In this document: in pieces, positions 43,845 to 52,283 of the stretch | Numbering within the stretch: the stretch's first letter is position 1 | Layout of the letters: each line of letters starts with the position of its first letter | Assembly: GCA_020025885.1 (NCBI GenBank) | Contig: JAHHRJ010000005.1 | Span: 5,721 to 69,720 of the forward strand | Length of the DNA stretch: 64,000 nt | Direction: 5' to 3' | From: Butyricicoccus sp. | GTDB taxonomy: Bacteria > Bacillota > Clostridia > Oscillospirales > Butyricicoccaceae | Notes under the pieces: generated by a model | The model's database searches: none | Told to the model about the DNA's origin: nothing | What the model saw: the letters and a program-made list of their open reading frames with translations, nothing else | Program-made: the position numbers and the translations under genes

Positions 43845-44603
43845 ATGTCAGTTATTACGTTGGAGGCTGTAAGTAAGGAATATGATGCAGGTCCACGATC
43901 AAAAATAAAACTCCCTCCAGCCGTGCACGATATCAATTTGAAAATCAATCAGGGTGAATTCGTTTTTGTTCTCGGCAGCAGTGGTGCTGGAAAGAGTACA
44001 TTACTGCATTTGATGGCTGGAGACTTTGTGCCAACAAAAGGAAGAGTTCTCCTCAATGGTATCGATTTGGCAAAGATCCCTGAGCGAAAACGTCCTTTGA
44101 TTCGGCAGCGGTATGGACTGGTATGGCAGGACCCGAAGCTGATCGAAGACCGAACGATCTATGAGAATATTGCGATCTCTATGCGTGCAGCGGGTATGCG
44201 GCGCAAAGAAATCCGTGAGGCCGTGCCGAAAGCACTGGGGATCGTGGGACTGCGCCGCACACTGGACAGTTTTCCGCATGAGATTTCTGGCGGCGAACGT
44301 ATGCGAGTGGAGCTTGCGCGCGCCATTGCAAATTCGCCGGATATTCTGATCGTTGATGAGCCAACAGCTAATTTGGACAACGATACTGCGTGGGATATGG
44401 TGCAGCTGTTTCAGGAGATCAATCGCCGCGGAACAACGATCATTATGGCAACGCATGCAAGAAGCATTGTAAATATACTGCGCAAACGCGTGATTACACT
44501 TGCAGATGGAAAAATTATTGGTGATGTGGAAAATGGCAGATATGGTTATATTTCACACCGCTTTTCTCGCGTCAGCGCACACACAAAATTGTTTCGAAAA
44601 TAA
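43845..44603 (+). CDS. ftsE: FtsE-like ABC transporter ATPase
   Basis: An ABC ATPase of 252 aa most like FtsE. Walker A is GSSGAGKST at residues 44-52, the Q-loop LVWQDPKL, the signature ISGGERMRVELARA, and Walker B ILIVDEPTANLD. FtsE with FtsX controls peptidoglycan hydrolases. No ftsX is next to it, which is unusual; the following gene is a chemoreceptor. A C-terminal extension of about 25 basic/aromatic residues goes beyond the usual FtsE end. CGGAGGAAC supports ATG 43845. Confidence 0.72.
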   Translation: MSVITLEAVSKEYDAGPRSKIKLPPAVHDINLKINQGEFVFVLGSSGAGKSTLLHLMAGDFVPTKGRVLLNGIDLAKIPERKRPLIRQRYGLVWQDPKLIEDRTIYENIAISMRAAGMRRKEIREAVPKALGIVGLRRTLDSFPHEISGGERMRVELARAIANSPDILIVDEPTANLDNDTAWDMVQLFQEINRRGTTIIMATHARSIVNILRKRVITLADGKIIGDVENGRYGYISHRFSRVSAHTKLFRK

Positions 44604-44704
44604 GCTGTATGTGGGCGATACGCATAACTATTTTAGTACCATAATTCGATCTTTGGTATGGGGGTCGGTTATGAAGATAAATATATCAGGAGGTAACAAC
44701 AAAA

Positions 44705-46492
44705 ATGTTCAAGAAATTAAGTATTCGAGGCCGACTGCTTGCCGGATTTGGATTGGCAATCCTGTTATCAGCGCTTATGATTGTACTGTCACTGGCGGAG
44801 GTACAGGATGCACACAGACGGTTTATGAATTTGATGGACGGACCGATTGAAACGGTAGATGATGTAAAGAATGCTCGCCTATACATCAACGCTATGGCAC
44901 GTACTGTGCGCGATATGGCACTCAATCCAGATTCTTCTACTTACAGCTCTTCTGAAGCTGATATTGCCGAGAATAAGAAAGATATTGCCAAGCTGACAAG
45001 CAAGATTATGGCCGGAACTTATGGAAAGAATAGCTATGTAAAAGAGTGGGTCGATTCAATCACTGAGTGGCAATATGCAGCCGATGAGATTATTATGACC
45101 ATCAAGAGCGGCAACCGTACACGAGCGATGGAGATGATCGTAAACGAATGTACACCAGCACTGCGGGAGATGGCAAAAAAGGCGATTCTGGTAACTGATA
45201 CCTTGAGCAATATACGTAGCGAAGAGTTGCAGCGCGTTAACTCTTATATCCGCAGAATTACATTAACAATCTTTATAATGATGCTGTTTGAGGTTATCAT
45301 TCTTGTACTAATCACCATCCGTATCATAGCTAGCATCCTTTCACCACTGGATGAAATGAAGAAGACCATGATTGCAATGAGCAAGGGTGATCTGCATACA
45401 ACCTGTGCATATGAAGGCGATGATGAGGTTGGTGTTACAGCGGCAGCACTTTGCTCCAGCCAGCAGACATTGTCCAATATAATCAGTGATCTGGGTACTG
45501 CGTTAGAACAGATGGCAGCAGGCAACTTCCAGGTTTCTTTAAACACAGAGTTCCCGGGCGATCTCAGCAACATCAAGAATTCTGTGGAACATCTGCTGGA
45601 TCGTCTCAATGAAGTGATGTCTCAGCTGCGCAGCTCGGGTACACAGGTCGCTTCGGGCGCAGATCAGGTATCTTCTGGTGCACAGGCACTGGCACAGGGC
45701 GCAACCGAGCAGGCAAGCTCTGTTGAGGAGCTGAGTGCGACTATCAACGAAATCTCTACTGCTTCCAAGAAAAATGCACAGACCGCTGTGGATGTACGCA
45801 ATCTGGCAAATGATGCGGGCTCTGCGATCGAAAAGAGCGGTCAGCAGATGCAGGAAATGCTGTCAGCAATGAATGATATCAGCAATTCTTCCAGCGAGAT
45901 CAGCAAGATCATCAAGACCATTGAGGATATCGCATTCCAGACCAACATTCTGGCACTCAATGCAGCCGTTGAGGCAGCTCGTGCAGGTACTGCGGGCAAG
46001 GGCTTTGCAGTGGTTGCGGACGAAGTACGTAACCTTGCAAGCAAGTCGGCAGAGGCTTCCAAGAACACTGCGGCACTCATTGAGCAGGCGATCCATGCCG
46101 TTGAGCGCGGCAGCGCACTGGCAACTGGTACTGCGGACGCACTGAATGAGGCAAGTGCAAAGGCACGTGACGTTGTTACAAACATTGACTACATCACAGA
46201 TGCTGTGGATCAGGAAGCTGCTTCCATTGAGCAGATCACGATCGGTATTGACCAGATTTCTGCAGTCGTACAGACCAACTCTGCAACCAGCGAGGAGTCC
46301 GCGGCAGCATCTGAGGAACTGTCTTCTCAGGCGCAAATGATGCATACTCTGCTGAATCGTTTCCAGCTGGATGGCGGAAGCTCAATGGGTGGATTCAGCA
46401 CACCAGCAGCACCAGCACAGTCGCAGTATCGCAGCAACTTTGATAGCTATGATGACTATACACCGTCTGCTACAAACTTTGATAAGTATTAA
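44705..46492 (+). CDS. Methyl-accepting chemotaxis protein
   Basis: Membrane chemoreceptor of 595 aa. First membrane helix at about residues 8-30, a helical extracytoplasmic sensor (four-helix-bundle type) at about 31-185, second helix at about 186-208, HAMP-like region, and a long signalling coiled coil whose hairpin contains AFQTNILALNAAVEAARAG then KGFAVVADEVRNLA. The usual Glu after ARAG is Thr. There is no CheR-tethering pentapeptide. Ligand unknown. It is the only receptor here and probably the substrate of CheB and CheD. Confidence 0.94.
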   Translation: MFKKLSIRGRLLAGFGLAILLSALMIVLSLAEVQDAHRRFMNLMDGPIETVDDVKNARLYINAMARTVRDMALNPDSSTYSSSEADIAENKKDIAKLTSKIMAGTYGKNSYVKEWVDSITEWQYAADEIIMTIKSGNRTRAMEMIVNECTPALREMAKKAILVTDTLSNIRSEELQRVNSYIRRITLTIFIMMLFEVIILVLITIRIIASILSPLDEMKKTMIAMSKGDLHTTCAYEGDDEVGVTAAALCSSQQTLSNIISDLGTALEQMAAGNFQVSLNTEFPGDLSNIKNSVEHLLDRLNEVMSQLRSSGTQVASGADQVSSGAQALAQGATEQASSVEELSATINEISTASKKNAQTAVDVRNLANDAGSAIEKSGQQMQEMLSAMNDISNSSSEISKIIKTIEDIAFQTNILALNAAVEAARAGTAGKGFAVVADEVRNLASKSAEASKNTAALIEQAIHAVERGSALATGTADALNEASAKARDVVTNIDYITDAVDQEAASIEQITIGIDQISAVVQTNSATSEESAAASEELSSQAQMMHTLLNRFQLDGGSSMGGFSTPAAPAQSQYRSNFDSYDDYTPSATNFDKY

Positions 46493-46509
46493 GAAATTTA
46501 ATACTTAAA

Positions 46510-46648
46510 AAGGGGTGTACAAAAACTCGTTTATCCCTGAATTCGTAAAATAAATTCCAGCAGGAAATGAGAGATAATCTCTATTTTCTGCTGGAATTTT
46601 TCACTTTATCCCATAATTTTGGAGCAATGGACTTTTTGTACAGCCCTT
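46510..46648. repeat. 139-bp intergenic element with terminal inverted repeats (family B)
   Basis: Ends AAGGGGTGTACAAAAACTC (46510-46528) and the complement of 46630-46648, AAGGGCTGTACAAAAAGTC, match at 17 of 19. The interior holds a long hairpin built on AAATTCCAGCAG and CTGCTGGAATTT around AGAGATAATCTCT. The element lies between convergent genes and could also end transcription. MITE-like; no gene inside. Confidence 0.75.
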
Positions 46649-46653
46649 GTTGC

Positions 46654-47487
46654 TTACTTTGTTCCTCTGTCAAATAGCCAATCAAGTTCCAAATTCAAAT
46701 TCAGCTTGCCTAGTGCGATATCTGGCTTGACGCGTTCTCCGTGAAAGTCGCTTCCACCAGTTACATGCAAGCCATACCGTTTGGCGAGACTCAAATAATA
46801 GGCAGTCTGCTCTGGTGTATGCCTAGAATAGAAACATTCAATTGCATCTAGTCCATCGTCTACCAGTATTTGCACAAATGCTTCCAGTTTATCGTCCTCT
46901 AATTTAAGTTGATAAGGGTGGGCGAGGGATACCTTTCCGCCCGCTGCTTTGATGGCAGCAATGCAAGTTTGGGCATCAATCTTAAACTGATCCATACGCT
47001 GATACTCCTCGGTATCCAAATAGCGGTCAAATGCTTCTCGATTTGAGGAGACATAACCATGCTTTACCATGACTTGAGCAAAATGGGGACGGGCAATGAT
47101 GTTTCCGCCAGCCAGCGCTTCAACCTCTGAAAGAGGAATATCAACTCCTTTTTCCTTCAAAAAATCAATAATGCGGTATTTCCGATTTTCTCGCATGGAA
47201 CGCAAATTGTTACACAATGCGGTAAGTTCGCTTGCAGTCGAAGAAAATCCATATCCCAGCAAATGCAGGTTGGGATATTCTTTTGCGCTCAGTTCAATGC
47301 CAGGTAAGACAGTCAGTCCTACAGCTTCTCCGGCATGGAGTGCCTCATCTAGTCCATCTATGGTATCATGGTCTGTGAGGGAGAGCACTTCCAGCCCTTG
47401 TGCTTTTGCCATAGATACTAGCTCTGATGGGCTGTATTGCCCATCAGAAGCCGTAGAATGGGTATGAAGATCAGCAAACAATGTCAT
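46654..47487 (-). CDS. PHP-domain phosphoesterase (TrpH/YciV-like)
   Basis: PHP metal-dependent phosphatase of 277 aa. Metal-binding motifs are DLHTHSTASDG near residue 5, LTDHDTIDG, PGIELSAKE, SLAHPYQL and GGSDFHGE near the C-terminus. Characterised relatives hydrolyse 3',5'-nucleoside bisphosphates such as pAp or trim 5' RNA ends. AAGGAGCG supports ATG 47487. It starts 13 bases after the BCCT gene. If it acts on pAp it would remove the by-product of sulfotransfer; this is inference. Confidence 0.85.
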   Translation of the reverse strand: MTLFADLHTHSTASDGQYSPSELVSMAKAQGLEVLSLTDHDTIDGLDEALHAGEAVGLTVLPGIELSAKEYPNLHLLGYGFSSTASELTALCNNLRSMRENRKYRIIDFLKEKGVDIPLSEVEALAGGNIIARPHFAQVMVKHGYVSSNREAFDRYLDTEEYQRMDQFKIDAQTCIAAIKAAGGKVSLAHPYQLKLEDDKLEAFVQILVDDGLDAIECFYSRHTPEQTAYYLSLAKRYGLHVTGGSDFHGERVKPDIALGKLNLNLELDWLFDRGTK

Positions 47488-47500
47488 ATATTTTCGCTCC

Positions 47501-49024
47501 TTAGTTAAATTTATTATCTTTGTGAAATACTGATCCAGCATCTTTTAAAAAGCTTGCGACAATCAGCAGAATGACAAATCCTATGGGGAAGGCAGCAATG
47601 ATGCTGACGGATTGCAGATTTGCCATGGAACTTTCAGAGAATACCAGTGCGATTGGAAGCAGGATTAACAGAATACACCATAAGAGCAGGAGTGCTTTAT
47701 GGGGTGTTTCATTCTCATCCAGGCGTCGATAGCTATAAGATGCACCAATGAGCGCGATTGAATCAAATGAGGTAGCGTAAAAGGTAATCATTGTTACCAA
47801 CAGCAGCAATAAGACAAATGGATATGCGGGAAGTGTTTTGATAATTGAAATAATGACATTATAAAGATCACCACTTTCTCGATAAAGCGTCAGAAAGTCT
47901 GCTTGACCGCTTATTTGTAGCCCCATTGAATAGTTGCCAAGAATGATAAAGCTAACAATGGTAGAACCAACACCAAACATATAACCACCAAGTATAACCT
48001 GCCGGACGGTGCGCCCTTTTGAAATGTTGCCAATGAAGAATGGCGCGGCGACGCACCAAACCATCCAATATGCCCAATAAAAGATTGTCCAATTTTGAGG
48101 GAACGAAGATATACGTTCTGGGTCTGTGAAGGTGGCAAGCGCAAAGAAATTTTGCACCATTCTCCCAAAGGAAGAAAACCCAGTTTCAACAATATATCTG
48201 GATTGTCCACCAAATAGAAAAATATAAAGGAGCAACGAAAAAAACAGATACACACAAAAACGCGCGAGAAAGCTGATTCCATGTAAGCCTTTCAATAAAC
48301 AACGGGTGTAGATACAACATGTGATGATTAGAATGATGATTGTGACAAGCGTTTGATTTAAGTCAACATGAAACAGTGTTTCCAGCACGTTTACCATGAG
48401 CGGTGTTGCGAGTGAGAATGTTGTTGCCGTTCCGGCGAGCAGTGCAAATACAGCTAGTAAATCAATGAGTCGTCCCGCAAAGCCATCTGTATGCTTTCCA
48501 AGAATTGGGCGGCAGGCTTCTGAGTAACGATGGCGGGTACGCTTGCGAACATGGAGCATAAAGCCGAATGATACGGCTAAGACCAGATAGAATCCCCATG
48601 GAATCAGGCTCCAATGGAATAAGGGAAAGACACCAGCCCACTGCTGGATACCGCCTAGTACCTCAATATAGGGGTCTTCTGCGTATAAAATCCACTCTGA
48701 AAAGGAATAGAACAGGATATCAGCAGCAAGTCCAGCTGTGAACATCATGGAACCCCATGCAAAGAAAGAATATTGCGGTTTTTCTTCTGGCGTGTCGAGC
48801 ACAATATCTCCATATCGTGACCCAGCAAGATAGAGTGATAAAAGAAAGATTGCTAGTCCCACAGCCAAATAAAATACGCCTAGAGTATCTCCAAGTAGAT
48901 GACGGATTTGGCTGAGAATGGCATTGGATTGTACAGGAAGGATACCAAACATGATGCACATAGCAGTAATAACACTCAGTGGAAACAGAGTAATGATCCA
49001 ATCAATATTGTTATTCTTTTTCAT
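47501..49024 (-). CDS. BCCT-family transporter (choline/betaine/carnitine)
   Basis: Secondary transporter for quaternary ammonium compounds, 507 aa with about twelve membrane segments. The family signature appears as FYWAYWMVWCVAAPFFIG followed by ISKGRTVRQ. Its start overlaps the LicC-like gene by 14 bases, so the two are coupled. With LicA- and LicC-like genes adjacent, choline is the likely substrate; an osmotic role is less likely because no long regulatory tail is seen. Confidence 0.88.
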   Translation of the reverse strand: MKKNNNIDWIITLFPLSVITAMCIMFGILPVQSNAILSQIRHLLGDTLGVFYLAVGLAIFLLSLYLAGSRYGDIVLDTPEEKPQYSFFAWGSMMFTAGLAADILFYSFSEWILYAEDPYIEVLGGIQQWAGVFPLFHWSLIPWGFYLVLAVSFGFMLHVRKRTRHRYSEACRPILGKHTDGFAGRLIDLLAVFALLAGTATTFSLATPLMVNVLETLFHVDLNQTLVTIIILIITCCIYTRCLLKGLHGISFLARFCVYLFFSLLLYIFLFGGQSRYIVETGFSSFGRMVQNFFALATFTDPERISSFPQNWTIFYWAYWMVWCVAAPFFIGNISKGRTVRQVILGGYMFGVGSTIVSFIILGNYSMGLQISGQADFLTLYRESGDLYNVIISIIKTLPAYPFVLLLLLVTMITFYATSFDSIALIGASYSYRRLDENETPHKALLLLWCILLILLPIALVFSESSMANLQSVSIIAAFPIGFVILLIVASFLKDAGSVFHKDNKFN

Positions 49025-49895
49025 GATGAGTGCACTTCCTTAGTTCTGCTGTTGCATAGTCATAGCAATACTGTGTTTTTTGAAAACAAAATGAAAATCC
49101 ATATATGTTATTTTCAGCAGTTTTAAGTGCGATAAAATCAGTCAATTCTTCTTCTTTACCGCCCAACTGTTTGGTGATTTTCTTTAGGATAGGGGAGCGG
49201 GTATCGAATTGATAGGAAGCATCAAATTGGCGAAGTTCATCAAGTGTGTCAAACTCGTATATTTCCTCACAAGCGTAGTGCCGGATTTTCATTTTTAGCT
49301 GGTCTAAGTGTGCAATGAACAGTTTTTCCCACAGTTTATCAACTGTTTCTGGAAGATTATATTCTCGTTCTAAAATTTCACAGAAGGTACGGCTGAATGT
49401 TTCACTCCAAAAAGTGTGTCCTAGCATATACCATGCATTGCTGCCACCAATGGTGACATTTGTGATGTATCCAGCAGGATCTGTTTCTATACACCACTCA
49501 TTTGTTGTGCCATCGGCATATATCGCAGCATAATAGCTTTCATCTTCTTCGCTTTGAAACGGATTGTTAATAAAATAATTATCAGCAGAGCAAATATAGG
49601 TATTTTTTAAAAATTGGCGTACTGCGTAAATGCTGGAATGATTGTTCCGAACGTGATAGCTCGGATTTTCAACCAATGTAACTGCAAACTGTTTTTCAAG
49701 ATAGGTGAAAAGTTCCTTTTTATAGCCTACCACGACAATGATTTCGGATATGCCGGCCTCGTGAAGCTGACGGATTTGACGTTCGATTAATACCTCTCCA
49801 CGGATGGTAAGCAATGCCTTCGGTGTTTCATAGCTCAGTGGGGCAAACCGGCTGGACATACCAGCTGCCATGATGACTGCATTATCAACTTTCAT
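49011..49895 (-). CDS. LicC-like CTP:phosphocholine cytidylyltransferase
   Basis: A nucleotidyltransferase expected to form CDP-choline from phosphocholine and CTP. Motifs: IMAAGMSSRFAPLSYETPKA at the N-terminus, the NPSYHVRNNHSSIY and SADNYFINNPF segments, and TNEWCIETD and YEFDTLDELRQ, all resembling pneumococcal LicC as I recall it. Length 294 aa, with an extra tail of about 60 residues. It begins one base after the stop of the LicA-fusion gene. Other sugar nucleotidyltransferases are the alternative. Confidence 0.72.
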   Translation of the reverse strand: MKVDNAVIMAAGMSSRFAPLSYETPKALLTIRGEVLIERQIRQLHEAGISEIIVVVGYKKELFTYLEKQFAVTLVENPSYHVRNNHSSIYAVRQFLKNTYICSADNYFINNPFQSEEDESYYAAIYADGTTNEWCIETDPAGYITNVTIGGSNAWYMLGHTFWSETFSRTFCEILEREYNLPETVDKLWEKLFIAHLDQLKMKIRHYACEEIYEFDTLDELRQFDASYQFDTRSPILKKITKQLGGKEEELTDFIALKTAENNIYGFSFCFQKTQYCYDYATAELRKCTHHEKE

Positions 49896-49896
49896 G

Positions 49897-51666
49897 TCAA
49901 GTTTCCCCTAACTGTTTGATTTCCTGTTGTACCAAATTATAATAAGTCTTGGCACAGCGATATTGTTGTAGGGAATATGTGCCAAATTCTACGCCAAGAT
50001 GGCTTTTGTATTCACACCAGTTACTCCAAAGCAGTCCGCACACAGCGATATAACAATAAATTTTGATGCGAATTGCAGGAGGGCACCCCTCAATATAATA
50101 AAGATCAATGAGTTCATCTACTACTTTGCGCTCAGGCAGCCCATAGGCGGCAAACATAGCAAGGTCAACATCAGGGTCTTGCATAGCGGCATACTCCCAG
50201 TCAATCAGGCGCACCTCTTCGCCGCCGTGGGTATCTGGAACGAACAGGAAGTTGGCAGGCACGGCATCAATATGGGTGAGTGTTTTTCGCTCAATATGCG
50301 CCTCGATAAAGGGCTTTAACGACCATACGTGTTCTTTGGTACGCTGATAATCATCATAAGCAGAGGGGATTCCATCCCATAGAGACTCATAAAAGTTAAT
50401 GGTTTCAAAAAGATCGAAGCTGCGTTCTACAAAAAATTCCATTTCATGAAATCGTCGTAAAAGCGTCATACAACGGGAGAGGTCTTGCGTGCTGGAAACA
50501 TTGCAGGTTCTTGCACCATCTAGATACCGTGTGATTTTTTGACCGCTTGCAGGATTGATGTATATGACATCATCAGCAATGCCTGCGCCTGAAATCGTCT
50601 CATATACAGCGGCTTCCCCAATGCGATCAATGAGTTTATTCGTTCCTTCGCCAGGGATGCGCATGATATATCGTCTGCCCTTGACAGAAAAAAGGAAAGA
50701 ACGATTGGTCATCCCTTTTTTGAGCACTTCAATATTTGTAATTTGCTTGGGGGTGGTTCCAAAGATGGTACACAAGGTGGAAATTGTTTCAGTTTGCAGT
50801 TGGTTGGAATTTGCATCTGCCTCTCGGAGCTGTTCATAGGTATTAATTTCCAGCACCTTGTCTTTGGAAATGATCTTTGCCATGGTAATCATTTTATTTC
50901 CCTGAAAAAGCGCATCTTCCCAGAATGCAGCATCATGACGCGGGTCTTTGCATAGTGTTTGCATGCGGCACACCAGCTGTTGACCTTGTTCCTTTAAGAT
51001 GCAGGCAAGCCCAACCATTGCACTGCCGTTGGAATCCGCAGTGAAAAGCAGCTCCTTTTTGCGGTTGACACGTACAGAGGATGTGTTGTCTGGTGCATCG
51101 CTGACCATATACCAGGAGTAAAGCTCCTGACGGTGGAATGGTGACTCGGAAAACCAAACATCACAGGGGAGAATATAGCAGTTTTCGCGTAGATATTCCG
51201 CTGCAAGTGCAAGGGAGTGCAGATTATTTTTTGCTGTATAAGCGGGATTTACGATCAAATCAACGCCAAACTTGTCAATTAAATACTCAAATTTCTCCTT
51301 CATAAAGCCCACAATTACGCAGATACGCTCGATACCTGCGGCATGAAGCTGCTTGATTTGTCGTTCAATCAGGCGTTCACCGTGTACCTCAAGCAGTGCC
51401 TTGGGCGTTTCGGTGTGGATGGGAACCATGCGCAGACCAAACCCAGCCGCAAGGATGACGGCGTTTTTCATTTTGCCTGCCTCAATGTGTGACAACGCTT
51501 TTTCTGTGAGTTGCAAGTCTTGTTTCAGATATCCAGTATCTACAAGGCTGTGCAGGCTGCGGTTGACTGTGCCAAGTGAATAACCACTCAGCCCAGACAA
51601 CAGCCGCTGGTTTACCGTACCCTCCTCATAAAGACAGGTCAGTAGGTCTAATTTTTTGATATCCAT
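49897..51666 (-). CDS. HTH - nucleotidyltransferase (LicC-like) - choline kinase (LicA-like) fusion
   Basis: Three modules in 589 aa. Residues 1-65 form a winged helix-turn-helix (LDLLTCLYEEGTVNQRLL...GTVNRSLHSLVDTGYL). Residues about 66-300 are a nucleotidyltransferase with VILAAGFGLRMVPIHTETPK. Residues about 310-589 are an aminoglycoside/choline kinase-fold domain with HIDAVPANFLFV and LIDWEYAAMQDPDVDLA. GGAGG supports ATG 51666. It probably phosphorylates and activates choline. LicC-LicA fusions are known in treponemes; the N-terminal HTH suggests a DNA- or operon-linked control function. Confidence 0.75.
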   Translation of the reverse strand: MDIKKLDLLTCLYEEGTVNQRLLSGLSGYSLGTVNRSLHSLVDTGYLKQDLQLTEKALSHIEAGKMKNAVILAAGFGLRMVPIHTETPKALLEVHGERLIERQIKQLHAAGIERICVIVGFMKEKFEYLIDKFGVDLIVNPAYTAKNNLHSLALAAEYLRENCYILPCDVWFSESPFHRQELYSWYMVSDAPDNTSSVRVNRKKELLFTADSNGSAMVGLACILKEQGQQLVCRMQTLCKDPRHDAAFWEDALFQGNKMITMAKIISKDKVLEINTYEQLREADANSNQLQTETISTLCTIFGTTPKQITNIEVLKKGMTNRSFLFSVKGRRYIMRIPGEGTNKLIDRIGEAAVYETISGAGIADDVIYINPASGQKITRYLDGARTCNVSSTQDLSRCMTLLRRFHEMEFFVERSFDLFETINFYESLWDGIPSAYDDYQRTKEHVWSLKPFIEAHIERKTLTHIDAVPANFLFVPDTHGGEEVRLIDWEYAAMQDPDVDLAMFAAYGLPERKVVDELIDLYYIEGCPPAIRIKIYCYIAVCGLLWSNWCEYKSHLGVEFGTYSLQQYRCAKTYYNLVQQEIKQLGET

Positions 51667-51750
51667 GGTATCCTCCATTGCGAACAAAGCAAAAATAAAC
51701 GTTCATATACAGAATAAATTTGATTTTTGTGAACATATACATAAAAAAAT

Positions 51751-51762
51751 AATACATGTATT
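51751..51762. promoter_or_regulatory. Perfect palindrome just downstream of the lic-like promoter
   Basis: AATACATGTATT is a perfect 12-base palindrome about 4-15 bases inside the predicted transcript. Further in, GTTCATATAC (51701-51710) and GTGAACATATAC (51729-51740) form a second partial inverted/direct repeat. These are possible operators. Confidence 0.35.
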
Positions 51763-51772
51763 TTATATTTTC

Positions 51773-51801
51773 AGTATAACGTTGAGGAGGGCTTTTGTCA
51801 A
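51773..51801 (-). promoter_or_regulatory. Sigma-A promoter of the choline-module operon
   Basis: On the minus strand TTGACA, a 17-base spacer and TATACT form a near-consensus promoter about 110 bases before the fusion gene's start. Confidence 0.75.
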
Positions 51802-51890
51802 GCAATCAGCACCACAATATCGGAAATTACTTGTCAAAATATGGAATATCTGGTAGAATAATAGAGGTTAAAAAAAGAAATTTTTTCCAC

Positions 51891-52138
51891 GCATTACCGA
51901 TAAAACGGTAGGCGGTTATGCCCTCCAATCTCTCTTTCTCTCTTTGGAAAGGAAGAAAGGAGGCATTATTGAATCAGAAATTGCTTCAGTGAAGCGATTT
52001 CCAATAATGCTGTGGTCAGCTTGTCTGGAAAGCTTTGCATATATTTTTATAGGACATGCAAAATGACCGCCCCTTGCTCTAAAAGATGCGGTCATTTTAC
52101 ATGACAATCTGAGGGCATAACCGTCTACTGGTAATGCG
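51891..52138. repeat. Composite inverted-repeat element between the choline and sulfation genes
   Basis: The left arm GCATTACC...CGGTTATGCCCTC (51891-51925) and the right arm (52111-52138), read as its complement, share GCATTACC and CGGTTATGCCCTC. Inside is a second hairpin around 51965-52010 (GAAAT-GCTTCA / TGAAGC-ATTTC). No convincing gene. It fits a non-autonomous repeat or mobile element remnant. Confidence 0.6.
52037..52098. repeat. Direct repeat copy 1 with GACCGC hairpin
   Basis: About 62 bases recur at 52217-52278 with only a few mismatches. Each copy holds AATGACCGC and GCGGTCATT, a 9-bp stem around a 17-base loop. Confidence 0.75.
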
Positions 52139-52216
52139 CCCTTTTTTATGCTTTTATTATATCTCAAACTGAATCGCTTGTCAAGGTTACGTATTTTAGT
52201 GCTGGTTGCATTTTTT

Positions 52217-52278
52217 ACATATATTTTTACAGGACATACAAAATGACCGCCTCTTGCTCTAAAAGATGCGGTCATTGT
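52217..52278. repeat. Direct repeat copy 2 with GACCGC hairpin
   Basis: Second copy of the 62-base repeat, immediately downstream of the APS kinase gene (minus strand). Its hairpin followed by TTTTG on the minus strand may end transcription of the flagellin-side genes. Confidence 0.75.
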
Positions 52279-52283
52279 TGCTT

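Noticed and set aside
44595..44621. Sigma-28 promoter before the chemoreceptor
   Set aside because: GGCGATAC resembles a -10, but no TAAA or TTAA lies at the right distance.
51916..52275. 119-codon minus-strand ORF with an internally repeated peptide
   Set aside because: The peptide repeat comes from the 62-base DNA repeats and the composite inverted element; no ribosome binding site. Treated as non-coding repeat.
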